Below, piece after piece: positions 26,619 through 35,083 of a stretch of 36,419 nt of DNA. Position 1 is the stretch's first letter. Each line of letters opens with the position of its first letter. The notes beneath the pieces were generated by a model that saw only the letters and a program-made list of their open reading frames with translations, had not been told where the DNA came from and searched no databases. The stretch comes from Dolichospermum sp. UHCC 0259 (GTDB lineage Bacteria; Cyanobacteriota; Cyanobacteriia; Cyanobacteriales; Nostocaceae): positions 1-36,419 of the forward strand of contig NZ_VIKX01000254.1 in assembly GCF_009711935.1 (NCBI RefSeq), in the 5' to 3' direction. Position numbers and translations under genes: made by a program.

Positions 26619-27897
26619 ATGTACTGCCCTTATTTACATGACTTTGTACTTCTAATTTGCCTTTATGAGTTTGGACAATTGCCAAAGTAATAGCCAAACC
26701 TAATCCCGAACCACCAGTATTGCGAGAACGATCTGCATTAACTCGATAAAAGCGCTCAAAAATGTGGGGAATATCAGAATTAGGAATACCAACACCTGTA
26801 TCTTTAATAGTAATTATACCTTGATGATCCTTAGTTGTCAGATTAATTTCTACTTCCCCAGATTCAGGAGTATATTTAATGGCATTACTAACTAAATTCA
26901 ACAACATTCGATAAATTTGACTTTCATTACCTTGAATATAAAAATCAGATTGATCAGGAATATGACTAGATAATACAACTTGTGCATCCATAGCTATAGG
27001 CATTAATTCTTCTTCCACATCTGCAACTAAATCATTTAAACAAATTTGCTGTAATTTAGTTTCTTGTAATCCACTTTCTAACCGAGATAATAATAATAAA
27101 TCCTGTGTTAATATCACTAATCTTTGGATTTGTCTCTCCAGTGCTTTTTGAGTTTCTGGGTTAATTGAATTTGTTTCGACAATTGTTTGTAAAGATGTAA
27201 TGGGAGTTCTTAATTCATGTGCTGCGTCAGCGGTAAATTGTTGTAATTGTTGATATGATTTTTCAATTGGTTGCATAGCTAAACCTGCTAACCACCAACC
27301 TGCACCACCAATGATGATCATAGAAGAGGGAATACCCAATCCTAATAACCAATGTAAACTATTCATATAATCATTTAATCGTTGTACAGTTCGTCCAACT
27401 TGTAAATATCCCCACAATTGATTATTGTTGATTTTTAAGGGCATTAAATGTAAATGATATAGTTCACCCTGACTATTTCTGATATCATAAGAATGATTGA
27501 GGTGAATATTAGCAGGAAATTCATCGGGATTATTACCAATAGCCGCAATAGCTTCTCCTGCTGGTGTTAAAAACCTGAGATAATATCCTTCTGCTAATAA
27601 ATTCAGTAAATCTGATTCTGATTTAATGGGTAAACAAGATTGTTGCTTTAAACAAAGTCCTGGTAAAGATTTCTGAGTAGTAATAGATAATTCTCCAGGA
27701 ATTTTTAACTCTGTTTTTAATTGATCTTCAAATACCTTGCCAAAAACTTCTAATTCTCGATCAACTGTGCGAGTAAAAGCTTGTATCATGACACTGTGAG
27801 CGATGCAACCACATAGTAATAAAGTTGATCCCATCACACCAGCATAGGTAATGGCTAATTTAAATCGAGAATAATTGAATAGTGAATTATTATTCAT
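26578..27897 (-). CDS. rppB: sensor histidine kinase, RppB-like
   Basis: 439 residues. TM1 at about residues 14-36, an extracytoplasmic sensor domain at about 37-180 with two cysteines (C82, C88), TM2 at about 182-206, then HisKA with phospho-acceptor H227 (DAAHELRTPITSL) and HATPase_c (NLVSNAIKYTPESGE, DTGVGIP, GGSGLGLAI). The N-terminus (RFKLAITYAGVMGSTL) and the neighbouring regulator match the cyanobacterial RppA/RppB pair, related to the nickel/redox-responsive NrsRS system of Synechocystis; the signal here is not known. It lies 91 bp after rppA, with a palindromic repeat between, and overlaps the exporter gene tail to tail. Confidence 0.85.
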   Translation of the reverse strand: MNNNSLFNYSRFKLAITYAGVMGSTLLLCGCIAHSVMIQAFTRTVDRELEVFGKVFEDQLKTELKIPGELSITTQKSLPGLCLKQQSCLPIKSESDLLNLLAEGYYLRFLTPAGEAIAAIGNNPDEFPANIHLNHSYDIRNSQGELYHLHLMPLKINNNQLWGYLQVGRTVQRLNDYMNSLHWLLGLGIPSSMIIIGGAGWWLAGLAMQPIEKSYQQLQQFTADAAHELRTPITSLQTIVETNSINPETQKALERQIQRLVILTQDLLLLSRLESGLQETKLQQICLNDLVADVEEELMPIAMDAQVVLSSHIPDQSDFYIQGNESQIYRMLLNLVSNAIKYTPESGEVEINLTTKDHQGIITIKDTGVGIPNSDIPHIFERFYRVNADRSRNTGGSGLGLAITLAIVQTHKGKLEVQSHVNKGSTFTVILPLVSKVNR

Positions 27898-27922
27898 ATA
27901 ATTTTAGATTTTGTAAATATAA

Positions 27923-27985
27923 AGTCCCCGACTTCTGGTATTAATTGATAACTTATTGACAAAATAAAAAAGAAGTCGGGGATCT
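27923..27985. repeat. palindromic repeat, copy 3, with enlarged loop
   Basis: Same arms as copies 1 and 2 (AGTCCCCGACTTCT and AGAAGTCGGGGATCT) but separated by 34 nt of AT-rich sequence. It lies between rppA and rppB, where a hairpin could lower kinase expression relative to the regulator. Confidence 0.8.
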
Positions 27986-27988
27986 TAA

Positions 27989-28675
27989 CTATGCGGAAAA
28001 ACGATAACCAAAACCTCGAATAGTTTCAATGGCTTTAGAAAAACCACATTCTGATAATTTACGTCTTAATAATCTCACTTGTGCAGCAACAACATTACTC
28101 ACAGTATCACTTTCAAAATCCCACAATCTAGCGCGAATTTGTTCATGAGTTAGTATTTGTTGAGGATGTTGCATGAAATATTCTAAAAGTTGAAATTCTT
28201 TAGCTGTGAGGATAATTGGTGAAGAATTTTCCGCTGCTAAATTCACAACTGAAAAATTACTATAATCTAAAATTAAACTACCTACTTGTAACTGCGGTGG
28301 TTGAAAATTTGGTAATCTTCTCTGTAATGCTCTTACCCGCGCCAATAATTCTTCCATACCAAAGGGTTTAACAAGATAATCATCTGCACCTGCATCTAAA
28401 CCCGTAACACGATCATTCATGCTATCTCTAGCTGTTAATAACATAATTGGTAATTGATTTTTTTGCGCTCTTAATCTTTTACACAATTCCAATCCTGACA
28501 ACTTTGGTAACATCCAATCTAAAATCGCAATTTCATATCTTAGTGGTATTGTCTGCAAATAATCCCAAGCAGTTTCTCCATCTTCCACCCAATCTACTAC
28601 ATAATCACGCTGGGTAAGAGCATGATGAATACTCCTTGCTAAATCATGTTCATCTTCAACTAATAACAACCGCAT
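27989..28675 (-). CDS. rppA: OmpR/PhoB-type response regulator, RppA-like
   Basis: 228 residues. Receiver domain 1-120 with acidic pocket E7/D8, phospho-acceptor D53 (AILDWMLPKLSG), T81 (LLTARDS) and K103 (VKPFG). The winged-helix DNA-binding domain covers about 130-226 (ILTAKEFQLLEYFMQHP, VVAAQVRLLRRKL, IETIRGFGYRF). The tight match to RppA, especially the NVVAAQ recognition helix, and the kinase gene downstream support a cognate pair. Nearby output genes could include the adjacent exporter, but no binding site was identified. Confidence 0.88.
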   Translation of the reverse strand: MRLLLVEDEHDLARSIHHALTQRDYVVDWVEDGETAWDYLQTIPLRYEIAILDWMLPKLSGLELCKRLRAQKNQLPIMLLTARDSMNDRVTGLDAGADDYLVKPFGMEELLARVRALQRRLPNFQPPQLQVGSLILDYSNFSVVNLAAENSSPIILTAKEFQLLEYFMQHPQQILTHEQIRARLWDFESDTVSNVVAAQVRLLRRKLSECGFSKAIETIRGFGYRFSA

Positions 28676-28689
28676 AATACTAATTATAT

Positions 28690-28798
28690 ATGAACCAGCA
28701 CAGAATCATCATCATCCATATTTATCCGCGTTTATCTGCGTTCATCTGCGTTTAATTATTCTTGAACTCTTCTATGCAACTTCATCTTAATTTAGTTT
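28690..28798. repeat. dispersed repeat, left copy of an inverted pair around purH
   Basis: About 109 bp whose reverse complement aligns along its length with 30626-30732. Shared blocks include AAATTAAGATGAA, TAATTAAACGCAGATGAACG and TGATGATTCTGTG. The core is a tandem of GCGGATGAAC-like decamers. Confidence 0.75.
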
Positions 28799-28845
28799 AA
28801 AAGTGTTTGACGATTATTTGCGATAAGAAAATTTTTATTCCCATT

Positions 28846-28892
28846 AAAAAACGCCTGGGAGTGTTGCCGTGTTTCCACCCCAGACGTTTTTT
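28846..28892 (-). terminator. purH downstream hairpin, terminator or Yfr2-like small RNA end
   Basis: On the minus strand: A6, stem CGTCTGGG/CCCAGGCG, a second short stem GTG/CAC, a loop containing GGAAACA, then T6. It is symmetrical enough to work in both directions and lies about 135 bp after the purH stop. The GGAAACA loop is the hallmark of the cyanobacterial Yfr2 small RNA family, so an independent small RNA is possible; no promoter was identified. Confidence 0.6.
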
Positions 28893-28977
28893 AAACTTGC
28901 TCCTCACACACTAATCTAATCTATCACTCTTTTTTTTAAATGGCAAGTACCTCAGACAACAATTTTAGAAATTGCTT

Positions 28978-29003
28978 GGAATAGGGAACAGGGAACAGGG
29001 AAC
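28978..29003. repeat. heptamer short tandem repeat (AGGGAAC)
   Basis: Three exact AGGGAAC heptamers and a partial one, the same unit as at 5545-5589, just after the purH 3' end. Confidence 0.8.
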
Positions 29004-29028
29004 AAGATTTTTACAACTGACAACTGAC

Positions 29029-30552
29029 CTAATGTAAAAAGTGCCGTACACCAGTGAGAACCATTAATAAACCGAGTTCGTTAGCGGCTTTGATAGAATC
29101 CTTATCCTTGAGACTGCCTCCGGGTTGGACAATGGCGGTAATTCCGGCTGCTGCGGCTGCTTTGACGGTATCATCGAAGGGGAAGAAGCCGTCACTAGCG
29201 AGAAATGCTCCTTGGGCTTTTTCTCCAGCTTGTTCGAGAGCGATTTTTGTAGAACCGACACGGTTCATTTGTCCAGCACCGACACCTAAAGTTGTGCGAT
29301 CGCTCGCAATGACGATAGCATTAGATTTAACGTGCTTGCAAACTTTCCAGGCAAACAGTAATTCAGCTAACTCACTGGGAGTAGGTTGACGTTCAGTGAC
29401 AACTTGCCATTGACTAGGATCAGCAATGATATCATCAGCAGATTGGACTAAAAACCCACCAGCTACAGCTTTCACCGTTTCCTTCGGTCCAGTCAGCAAA
29501 TCTGGTAAAATCAAAACGCGGACATTGCCTTTTTTAGTTAAAATTTCCTGAGCTTCTTCGTCACAACCAGGAGCAACCACGCACTCTAAAAATGTCTTTG
29601 TTAATTCCGTCGCTGTCGCTGCATCAATAGGCCGATTTAAAGCTACAATTCCCCCAAAAGCAGAGGTGGAATCAGCATTAAAGGCTTTTTGATAAGCGTC
29701 AAAAATTGTGTTTGCTTCCGCAGTTCCACAGGGATTAGTATGTTTGATAATTGTCGCCGCAGGACTGGTTGTAAACTCGGCAATTATCCGCCGTGCAGCT
29801 TCCAAATCTACCAAATTATTGTAACTGAGTTCCTTACCTTGCAGTTTTGTCGCTGCTGTCCAACCTGTGGGGGTACTTCCCGTTTGATACCATGCTGCGG
29901 GTTGGTGGGGATTTTCCCCATAACGCAAAGATTGGAGTTGTGTACCAGAAATAGTAAATTCTTGTGTTTGTGTACCAGCTAAATAGGCTGCTATGGCATT
30001 ATCATAACTAGCAGTATGTAAAAATCCCTTTAAAGCGCATTTTTGGCGAAACTCTAAAGATGCCTCTCCATTTTGGCGTAATTCTTGCAAATACTCACCA
30101 TACTGAGCAGGATCACATAATACCGTCAAATGGGCGTAATTTTTGGAAGAAGCCCTTAACATAGCCGGGCCACCAATATCAATTTGTTCCACCGCGTCAG
30201 CTAGAGTCACACCTTGTTTCGCAATGGTCTCCGCAAAAGGATAAAGATTAACAACGACTAAATCAATGGGACGAATTTGATTATTTTCTAAATCTGTGAC
30301 ATCTTGCGCCACATCTCGCCGTGCTAAAATCCCCCCATGAATGCGAGGATGAAGAGTTTTCACCCGACCGCCTAAAATTTCCGGTGAACCCGTATAATCA
30401 GAAACCTTAGTAACTGGTATTCCCGCATCTTTCAGGGTTTTGGCTGTTCCCCCACTGCTGATGATATCAAAGCCAAATTCTTCAACCAAACTCCGGGCTA
30501 AATCAATTACACCAGTTTTATTAGATACACTCAGCAGGGCTAAACGTGCCAT
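29029..30552 (-). CDS. purH: bifunctional AICAR transformylase / IMP cyclohydrolase
   Basis: 507 residues, normal bacterial PurH length. It catalyses the last two steps of de novo purine synthesis: formylation of AICAR from 10-formyl-tetrahydrofolate, then ring closure to IMP. The N-terminal cyclohydrolase part (about 1-195) shows LLSVSNKTGVIDLA, ISSGGTAKTL and GGRVKTLHPRIHGG. The C-terminal transformylase part shows SLRYGENPHQPAAW, ATIIKHTNPCG with the catalytic Lys-His, and GAGQMNRVGS. It ends at LTGVRHFLH as in the family. The gene stands alone on the minus strand between an inverted pair of dispersed repeats and divergently from the site-2 protease gene. Confidence 0.96.
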   Translation of the reverse strand: MARLALLSVSNKTGVIDLARSLVEEFGFDIISSGGTAKTLKDAGIPVTKVSDYTGSPEILGGRVKTLHPRIHGGILARRDVAQDVTDLENNQIRPIDLVVVNLYPFAETIAKQGVTLADAVEQIDIGGPAMLRASSKNYAHLTVLCDPAQYGEYLQELRQNGEASLEFRQKCALKGFLHTASYDNAIAAYLAGTQTQEFTISGTQLQSLRYGENPHQPAAWYQTGSTPTGWTAATKLQGKELSYNNLVDLEAARRIIAEFTTSPAATIIKHTNPCGTAEANTIFDAYQKAFNADSTSAFGGIVALNRPIDAATATELTKTFLECVVAPGCDEEAQEILTKKGNVRVLILPDLLTGPKETVKAVAGGFLVQSADDIIADPSQWQVVTERQPTPSELAELLFAWKVCKHVKSNAIVIASDRTTLGVGAGQMNRVGSTKIALEQAGEKAQGAFLASDGFFPFDDTVKAAAAAGITAIVQPGGSLKDKDSIKAANELGLLMVLTGVRHFLH

Positions 30553-30625
30553 AATTTCCCAGATTCCTTTGGACTAAATTGCTTTCTGTGAAGAACATTC
30601 TACCGAAAGGGTGTTAAAAGTTCAT

Positions 30626-30732
30626 ACCAAATTAAGATGAAACTGCATGGAATCAGATTTATAAGATAATTAAACGCAGATGAACGCGGATGAACGCGGA
30701 TGAATGAATTTGATGATTCTGTGCCGCCTCAC
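30626..30732. repeat. dispersed repeat, right copy of an inverted pair around purH
   Basis: About 107 bp, inverted relative to 28690-28798, with a GATGAACGCG tandem core at 30670-30702. It lies in the divergent purH/S2P promoter region and could influence purH expression. Confidence 0.75.
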
Positions 30733-30871
30733 ATAAAAATCATCTAAAATAATTGGGGCTTTATTCTCAAAAAACTGGATAATTCGGGCAGAATCCAAAC
30801 AAAGTTATTATGAATAGTGTATAGAAAACCGGACTTGTACTAGCTTCGGTCTCAATAGCAAAGGTTTAGAG

Positions 30872-32347
30872 ATGTTTACTTCATCGGAAACTCCTATAAT
30901 TGCAGCCATTGTGCTGATAGCGTCCGGCATTTTAGGCTGGGGCTTTTATCGTGCCAGACCTTTTGGTAAACTAGGCATCCTAGCCTGGTTACAATCCGTC
31001 GTCTTAATGACTCCCTGGCTTTTGTTCTTTGGATTATTTGCCGCTGGGATTTATATCAATATTGTGGGTATCTTGTTCTTGGTGGTAGCTTCCGCTGGAT
31101 TGTATATTTTCTTGGGTAGAAAATTACGGGAAGCTGGTCAAGATGCTATTCTCAAGCAACGGGCAACAGAGCGACTTGCAGCCCAAGGTGATAAAGACAG
31201 TTCTGTGATAGTCCCAGAACTACAATTAGCACCAACTCCCATACCCGAAGCAGATTTAAGCCTGATTAGAGGCATTTTCGGCATTGACACATTTTTTGCC
31301 ACAGAAACTATCCCCTACCAAGAAGGAGTGGTTTTTAAAGGTAACTTGCGGGGAGAACCAGAAGCCGTTCATAACCGACTGACAAAAAGTTTACAGGAAC
31401 GCTTAGAAGATAAATATCGCCTATTTTTGGTAGAAAATACTGACGGCAAACCTGTTATCATTATTCTCCCTAGCCGCACAGACCCTCAACGCGCCCAGTT
31501 AGCACAAAAAGCTTTTGCAGTGATTTTGTTTATCGCAACTATCGCTACTAGCTTGGAAGTGGGGGGTATATTACAGAATTTCGATTTATTTAGTAACCCT
31601 GAACGTTTTGCAGAAGCTTTACCTATTGCTTTGGGTTTATCGGTAATTTTGATCTCTCACGAAGTTGGACATTGGTTGTTAGCCCGTCGTCACCAAGTTA
31701 AATTAAGTTGGCCGTTCTTTTTACCAGCGGTGCAAATTGGTTCTTTTGGGGCAATTACGAGATTTGAGTCCCTTGTCCCTAGCCGTAATGCTTTATTTGA
31801 TATTGCGTTGGCTGGCCCGGCTTTTGGGGGGATTACTTCTTTGTTATTACTGGTGATAGGGTTGCTACTTTCTCACCCAGGGAGTTTGTTTCAATTACCC
31901 AATCAGTTTTTTCAAGGTTCAATTTTAGTCGGTAGTTTGGCACGGGTTGTCCTGGGTTCGGCTTTACAGTCTTCGGTGGTGAATATTCATCCTTTGGTGA
32001 TTATTGGTTGGTTAGGATTAGTTATCACGGCGTTGAATTTAATGCCGGCTGGCCAATTGGACGGGGGGCGAATTGTGCAAGCAATTTATGGCCGCAAAAC
32101 CGCAGGAAGAACTACTTTTGCGACGATAGTTTTACTGGCTATTGTATCTTTGGGTAATCCTTTGGCGATGTATTGGGCTATTGTGATTTTGTTTTTACAA
32201 CGGGATTTAGAACGTCCTAGTTTAAATGAAATTAGTGAACCAGATGATGCTAGGGCGGCTTTATGTCTTTTGGCTTTGTTTTTGATGATTGCTACTCTTT
32301 TACCTTTAACTCCGGCTTTGGCTGGGCGTTTGGGTATCGGTAGTTAG
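30872..32347 (+). CDS. site-2 protease family (M50) membrane metalloprotease
   Basis: 491 residues. Two or three hydrophobic segments lie near the N-terminus (about 8-25 and 38-80), followed by a soluble region and a polytopic C-terminal half. The zinc site HEVGH (H263, E264, H267) is in a membrane segment, and the second motif NLMPAGQLDGGRI supplies the third ligand Asp. The layout with the conserved FFLPAVQIGSFGAITRFESLVPSR after the zinc helix is that of the cyanobacterial/chloroplast EGY1-like S2P branch. Such proteases cut membrane-anchored regulators or act in thylakoid biogenesis. Substrate unknown. The gene is divergent from purH. Confidence 0.9.
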   Translation: MFTSSETPIIAAIVLIASGILGWGFYRARPFGKLGILAWLQSVVLMTPWLLFFGLFAAGIYINIVGILFLVVASAGLYIFLGRKLREAGQDAILKQRATERLAAQGDKDSSVIVPELQLAPTPIPEADLSLIRGIFGIDTFFATETIPYQEGVVFKGNLRGEPEAVHNRLTKSLQERLEDKYRLFLVENTDGKPVIIILPSRTDPQRAQLAQKAFAVILFIATIATSLEVGGILQNFDLFSNPERFAEALPIALGLSVILISHEVGHWLLARRHQVKLSWPFFLPAVQIGSFGAITRFESLVPSRNALFDIALAGPAFGGITSLLLLVIGLLLSHPGSLFQLPNQFFQGSILVGSLARVVLGSALQSSVVNIHPLVIIGWLGLVITALNLMPAGQLDGGRIVQAIYGRKTAGRTTFATIVLLAIVSLGNPLAMYWAIVILFLQRDLERPSLNEISEPDDARAALCLLALFLMIATLLPLTPALAGRLGIGS

Positions 32348-32359
32348 GAATAGAAGAAT

Positions 32360-32471
32360 TATCTCGTTCCCATACTCTGTGTGGGAACGGATTATAGAAG
32401 GCTCTGCCTTCAACGAAACAAGAGGCAGAGCCTCTTAATAGCATTCCCAGTCGGAGACTGGGAACGAGATA
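32360..32471. repeat. 112-bp structured repeat with 13-bp terminal inverted repeats
   Basis: Ends are TATCTCGTTCCCA and its exact complement. Three internal hairpins fit a cloverleaf: CGTTCCCA/TGGGAACG, AGGCTCTGCCT/AGGCAGAGCCT, and CCCAGTC/GACTGGG. It lies between convergent genes 12 bp after the S2P stop codon. Similar GTTCCCAGTCxxAGACTGGGAAC repeats are common in cyanobacteria. Confidence 0.8.
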
Positions 32472-32489
32472 TTACTAATTACCAATTTT

Positions 32490-33707
32490 CTAGGGTTTCC
32501 AGTTTGCTAATAGGTTGGGGTAATTTGTTGGTGTGGGGAAGATTTTTTGCCATGTTTGTTGGCGTTGTTGGGGGTTTTCTTGGCTCATGTTCCAGAGGGT
32601 TTCGTAGAAGAAGAAGGAAACACCAGCAAATTTTCGCTCTCGCACTTTTTCTATTTGGGTTTTGATTTGTTCCATTGGGACTGTGCGATTTTTTAAACCA
32701 CTTAAAATGCCAATGCTGACGGGAATATGAGTTTGAGCTTGTTTGACTTCTGGATATTCTAATTCGCTGATAAAGACGTTTAAATTATTACGATAAATCT
32801 GTAAAACTAGGTCTTCTATTATTCCCATTCTTTCCCATTTTTGCCAATCTGCAAGGAAGTATTCATAGGAAAAACGCTGAGGATTAGGAGCAACGGAAAC
32901 GATACAATCTTTTTTGTTAGCTTTAATTGCTGTAAAGACTCGCTTCATAAAGTCGGTGATTTTGTTGGCTCTCCAATTTACCCATTCTGGATTTTTGAAG
33001 TCTGCGGGGGGAAGTTTTCCTTTATGTTCTTTTTTGTATAATGCTGTGGTGTAGGCATCATATCCTAGTTCTGATGGTAAACCGAAATGGTCATCAAATT
33101 GAATGCCATCAATGTCATAGTTTTTGACTATTTCTACTATCAAATCTTGGATAAATTGTTGCACTTCGGGACGAAAGGGATTCAACCAAACTCGGTTATG
33201 TATGCCTTCTTTGACTATTTTTGTGCCATCTCTGCGGTTTGTTAACCAAGTAGGACGATTTTTTGCTAAAAGGGAATCAGCAGGTGCCATAAAGCCAAAT
33301 TCAAACCAGGGAATGACTGTTAAATTTTGTTTATGTCCCTCGCTGACTATTTCTTTGAGCATATCTCGCTTTTGCAGTCCGGGGGTGGGGTCTACTGATT
33401 TACCAATAACTTTGGCGGCGATTTTGCTAGGATAAAGGGTGTATCCCCAATTCCAGACGGCGGGATAAACGGTGTTAAAGTTGAGTTGATGTAATGTTCG
33501 TAAACTTTGTTTTAGTCTGTTACTCTCAAATAAAACATCACTATCAATATTTGTTAACCAGACTCCCCGTAATTCTGTGGATTTGGGAATTTGAGCATTT
33601 AAGGGGAATGATAGCATGATGGATGCAACCATACTCACGGCTATCATAACCGCTAAAAATCCCAGTTTTCTAGTTTGACGCTGCCATTTGATCACTATTT
33701 TCTCCAT
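32490..33707 (-). CDS. GHL10/YngK-type (family 10-like) glycosyl hydrolase, exported
   Basis: 405 residues from the ATG at 33707, chosen because a signal sequence follows (LGFLAVMIAVSMVASIMLSFPLNAQ). A longer in-frame start at 33785 would overlap thiS and has no family sequence. The mature part is a TIM-barrel-like GHL10 domain: ELRGVWLTNIDSDVLFE, FNTVYPAVWNWGYTLYPS, VIPWFEFGFMAP, WLNPFRPEVQQFI, DGIQFDDHFGLPSELGYD with candidate acidic catalytic residues, and LVLQIYRNN. Members are thought to act on cell-wall or extracellular glycans, but substrates are largely unproven. It follows thiS on the same strand. Confidence 0.83.
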   Translation of the reverse strand: MEKIVIKWQRQTRKLGFLAVMIAVSMVASIMLSFPLNAQIPKSTELRGVWLTNIDSDVLFESNRLKQSLRTLHQLNFNTVYPAVWNWGYTLYPSKIAAKVIGKSVDPTPGLQKRDMLKEIVSEGHKQNLTVIPWFEFGFMAPADSLLAKNRPTWLTNRRDGTKIVKEGIHNRVWLNPFRPEVQQFIQDLIVEIVKNYDIDGIQFDDHFGLPSELGYDAYTTALYKKEHKGKLPPADFKNPEWVNWRANKITDFMKRVFTAIKANKKDCIVSVAPNPQRFSYEYFLADWQKWERMGIIEDLVLQIYRNNLNVFISELEYPEVKQAQTHIPVSIGILSGLKNRTVPMEQIKTQIEKVRERKFAGVSFFFYETLWNMSQENPQQRQQTWQKIFPTPTNYPNLLANWKP

Positions 33708-33771
33708 CGCTGATTCTGTGTTGATTCCTGGTTTATTTGATGGTGTGCAGTTGGGAGAGAAAAGCCGGGAA

Positions 33772-33984
33772 TTAACCACCACCAACGATTGTGACTACTT
33801 CTAGGCGATCGCCATTTTTGATTTGAGTTTCTAACCAAAATTGACGATGTAAGATTTCACCGTTGTATTCTACTGCGATTAAGCGCAGATTAAAACCCAA
33901 TTGTTGCAGTAATTCGGGTAAAGCTGTTGGGTATACACAGTTGCGGGTTTCTCCGTTGACTTGGAGACTAATTGGATTGGACAT
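33772..33984 (-). CDS. thiS: sulfur carrier protein ThiS
   Basis: 70 residues, ubiquitin-like fold, ending in the required C-terminal Gly-Gly (VVTIVGGG), which is adenylated and thiocarboxylated to carry sulfur for thiazole synthesis in thiamine formation. Family features include VNGETRNC at the start, LPELLQQLGF and VAVEYNG-like IAVEYNGEI, and GDRLEVVTIVGG at the end. No other thiamine gene lies in the window. The start has no competing ATG. The downstream hydrolase gene follows closely on the same strand. Confidence 0.9.
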   Translation of the reverse strand: MSNPISLQVNGETRNCVYPTALPELLQQLGFNLRLIAVEYNGEILHRQFWLETQIKNGDRLEVVTIVGGG

Positions 33985-34056
33985 GGAGAAAAAATTTGAA
34001 TTTAGGAGTTATGAAAATTATAAGAGTTTGGGTTACATTTATAGGCATTAGTTGAC

Positions 34057-34172
34057 GGCGATTATAAATCGCTACTACACAAGCGAAGTCCACCTACGTG
34101 GACTAATGAAAATCAAAGGTTTCAAACCCACGCAGGTGGGTTTTGTTTGTGTAGCCGTGACTTCTAGTCGCC
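34057..34172. repeat. MITE-like element, ends GGCGA / TCGCC
   Basis: About 116 bp with imperfect inverted ends: GGCGATTATAAATCGCTACT and the complement of CGGCTACAC...GTCGCC-type sequence. Internal hairpins are GTCCACCTACGTGGAC and AACCCACGCAGGTGGGTT. This pattern is widespread in filamentous cyanobacteria. It fills most of the gap between DUF4058 and thiS. Confidence 0.7.
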
Positions 34173-34192
34173 AGAGTTGGTATGAATTTAGA

Positions 34193-34975
34193 CTATAAAT
34201 CTTGCTCTTTTAATAATTCATTTACCCAAATCAGATCAGTTTCTTGAATTGGCGGAACTGGTTCAGAATTATAATCTATTGCTAAATCTAAACCAGCACG
34301 ATCAAATAAGTCTTGAATCACATTTTGTAAATCTACTAAAGGTTCTATATCTTCTTTTTGTAGAGGTAAGAAAAAAGCGGGAATTGCTTCTGATAAATTA
34401 AAAGGATATAATTCTGCTCTAGGTCTTAATTGACTACGACTAACTAAAATTTGATAATCTGATTTAATATTATTATCTAATATGGGCATAGATTCACCAG
34501 CACGCAATAAATCTATTTCGACTAAATGTGTAGAACTTCCTAATATTTGTAACCGTTTAGTTTGATATGCTTTTCTTCCTTCTCCCTGACGTTTATTTTT
34601 GGGTGATAGTAATTCAATTACTGTGATCACTTCACCTGTAGCAACTTCTCTCACTTCTAAATAAGTTTCTCTAATTTCTTCAGGTATGGGGATATTTACG
34701 GTTATGGGTTTAACAGGTGGAGACGCTACAGCAATGTTAGATGATTCTTGATTTGTGGGTTTTAAAAAACGTACAATAGTCACATCATGAACACCAATTA
34801 AAACAGAGTTATTATCTATTATTTGATAAACTCTTTTTTTTACTGCTACTCTATATTTTGGTCGGATATGAGGTAAGATTTTCTCAGCAAGTGCAACCAT
34901 TAACCAAGTATGAAACTCTGTCCAGAGTTCAGGATTTTCTAAGTAGGGGTTCATCCCTGGAAATGGTGAAGGCAT
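34193..34975 (-). CDS. DUF4058 family protein
   Basis: 260 residues starting with the family signature PSPFPGMNPYLE and FHTWLMVALAEKILP, a normal full-length member. The central part TVIELLSPKNKRQGEGRKAY, with E-x-L-SP-x-N-K followed by LVEIDLLR, has the look of a PD-(D/E)XK-type core as in Uma2-like proteins, but I regard that as suggestive only. DUF4058 is expanded in cyanobacteria and has no established function. It stands alone on the minus strand, upstream of a MITE-like element and downstream of hicBA. Confidence 0.85.
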   Translation of the reverse strand: MPSPFPGMNPYLENPELWTEFHTWLMVALAEKILPHIRPKYRVAVKKRVYQIIDNNSVLIGVHDVTIVRFLKPTNQESSNIAVASPPVKPITVNIPIPEEIRETYLEVREVATGEVITVIELLSPKNKRQGEGRKAYQTKRLQILGSSTHLVEIDLLRAGESMPILDNNIKSDYQILVSRSQLRPRAELYPFNLSEAIPAFFLPLQKEDIEPLVDLQNVIQDLFDRAGLDLAIDYNSEPVPPIQETDLIWVNELLKEQDL

Positions 34976-35083
34976 AATAAATAAATTATGGGTTAAATAT
35001 CTTTTAATCTACAGTATAGCAAAAAACTCTGTAGTGCATACCACGCCATATTCCATTATAGTTATTCATATTTACTGAGAATA

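Noticed and set aside
28900-28915. TTGCTCCTCACACACT resembles the Yfr1 core ACUCCUCACAC
   Set aside because: No second stem with a U-tail follows and the location differs from known Yfr1 neighbours; the match is short enough to be chance.
29054-29389. Plus-strand open frame of 111 residues inside purH
   Set aside because: Antisense shadow of a well-conserved gene; purH is certain on the other strand.
32381-32665. Plus-strand open frame of 94 residues across the structured repeat and hydrolase 3' end
   Set aside because: It is made of repeat sequence and the antisense of the GHL10-type gene.
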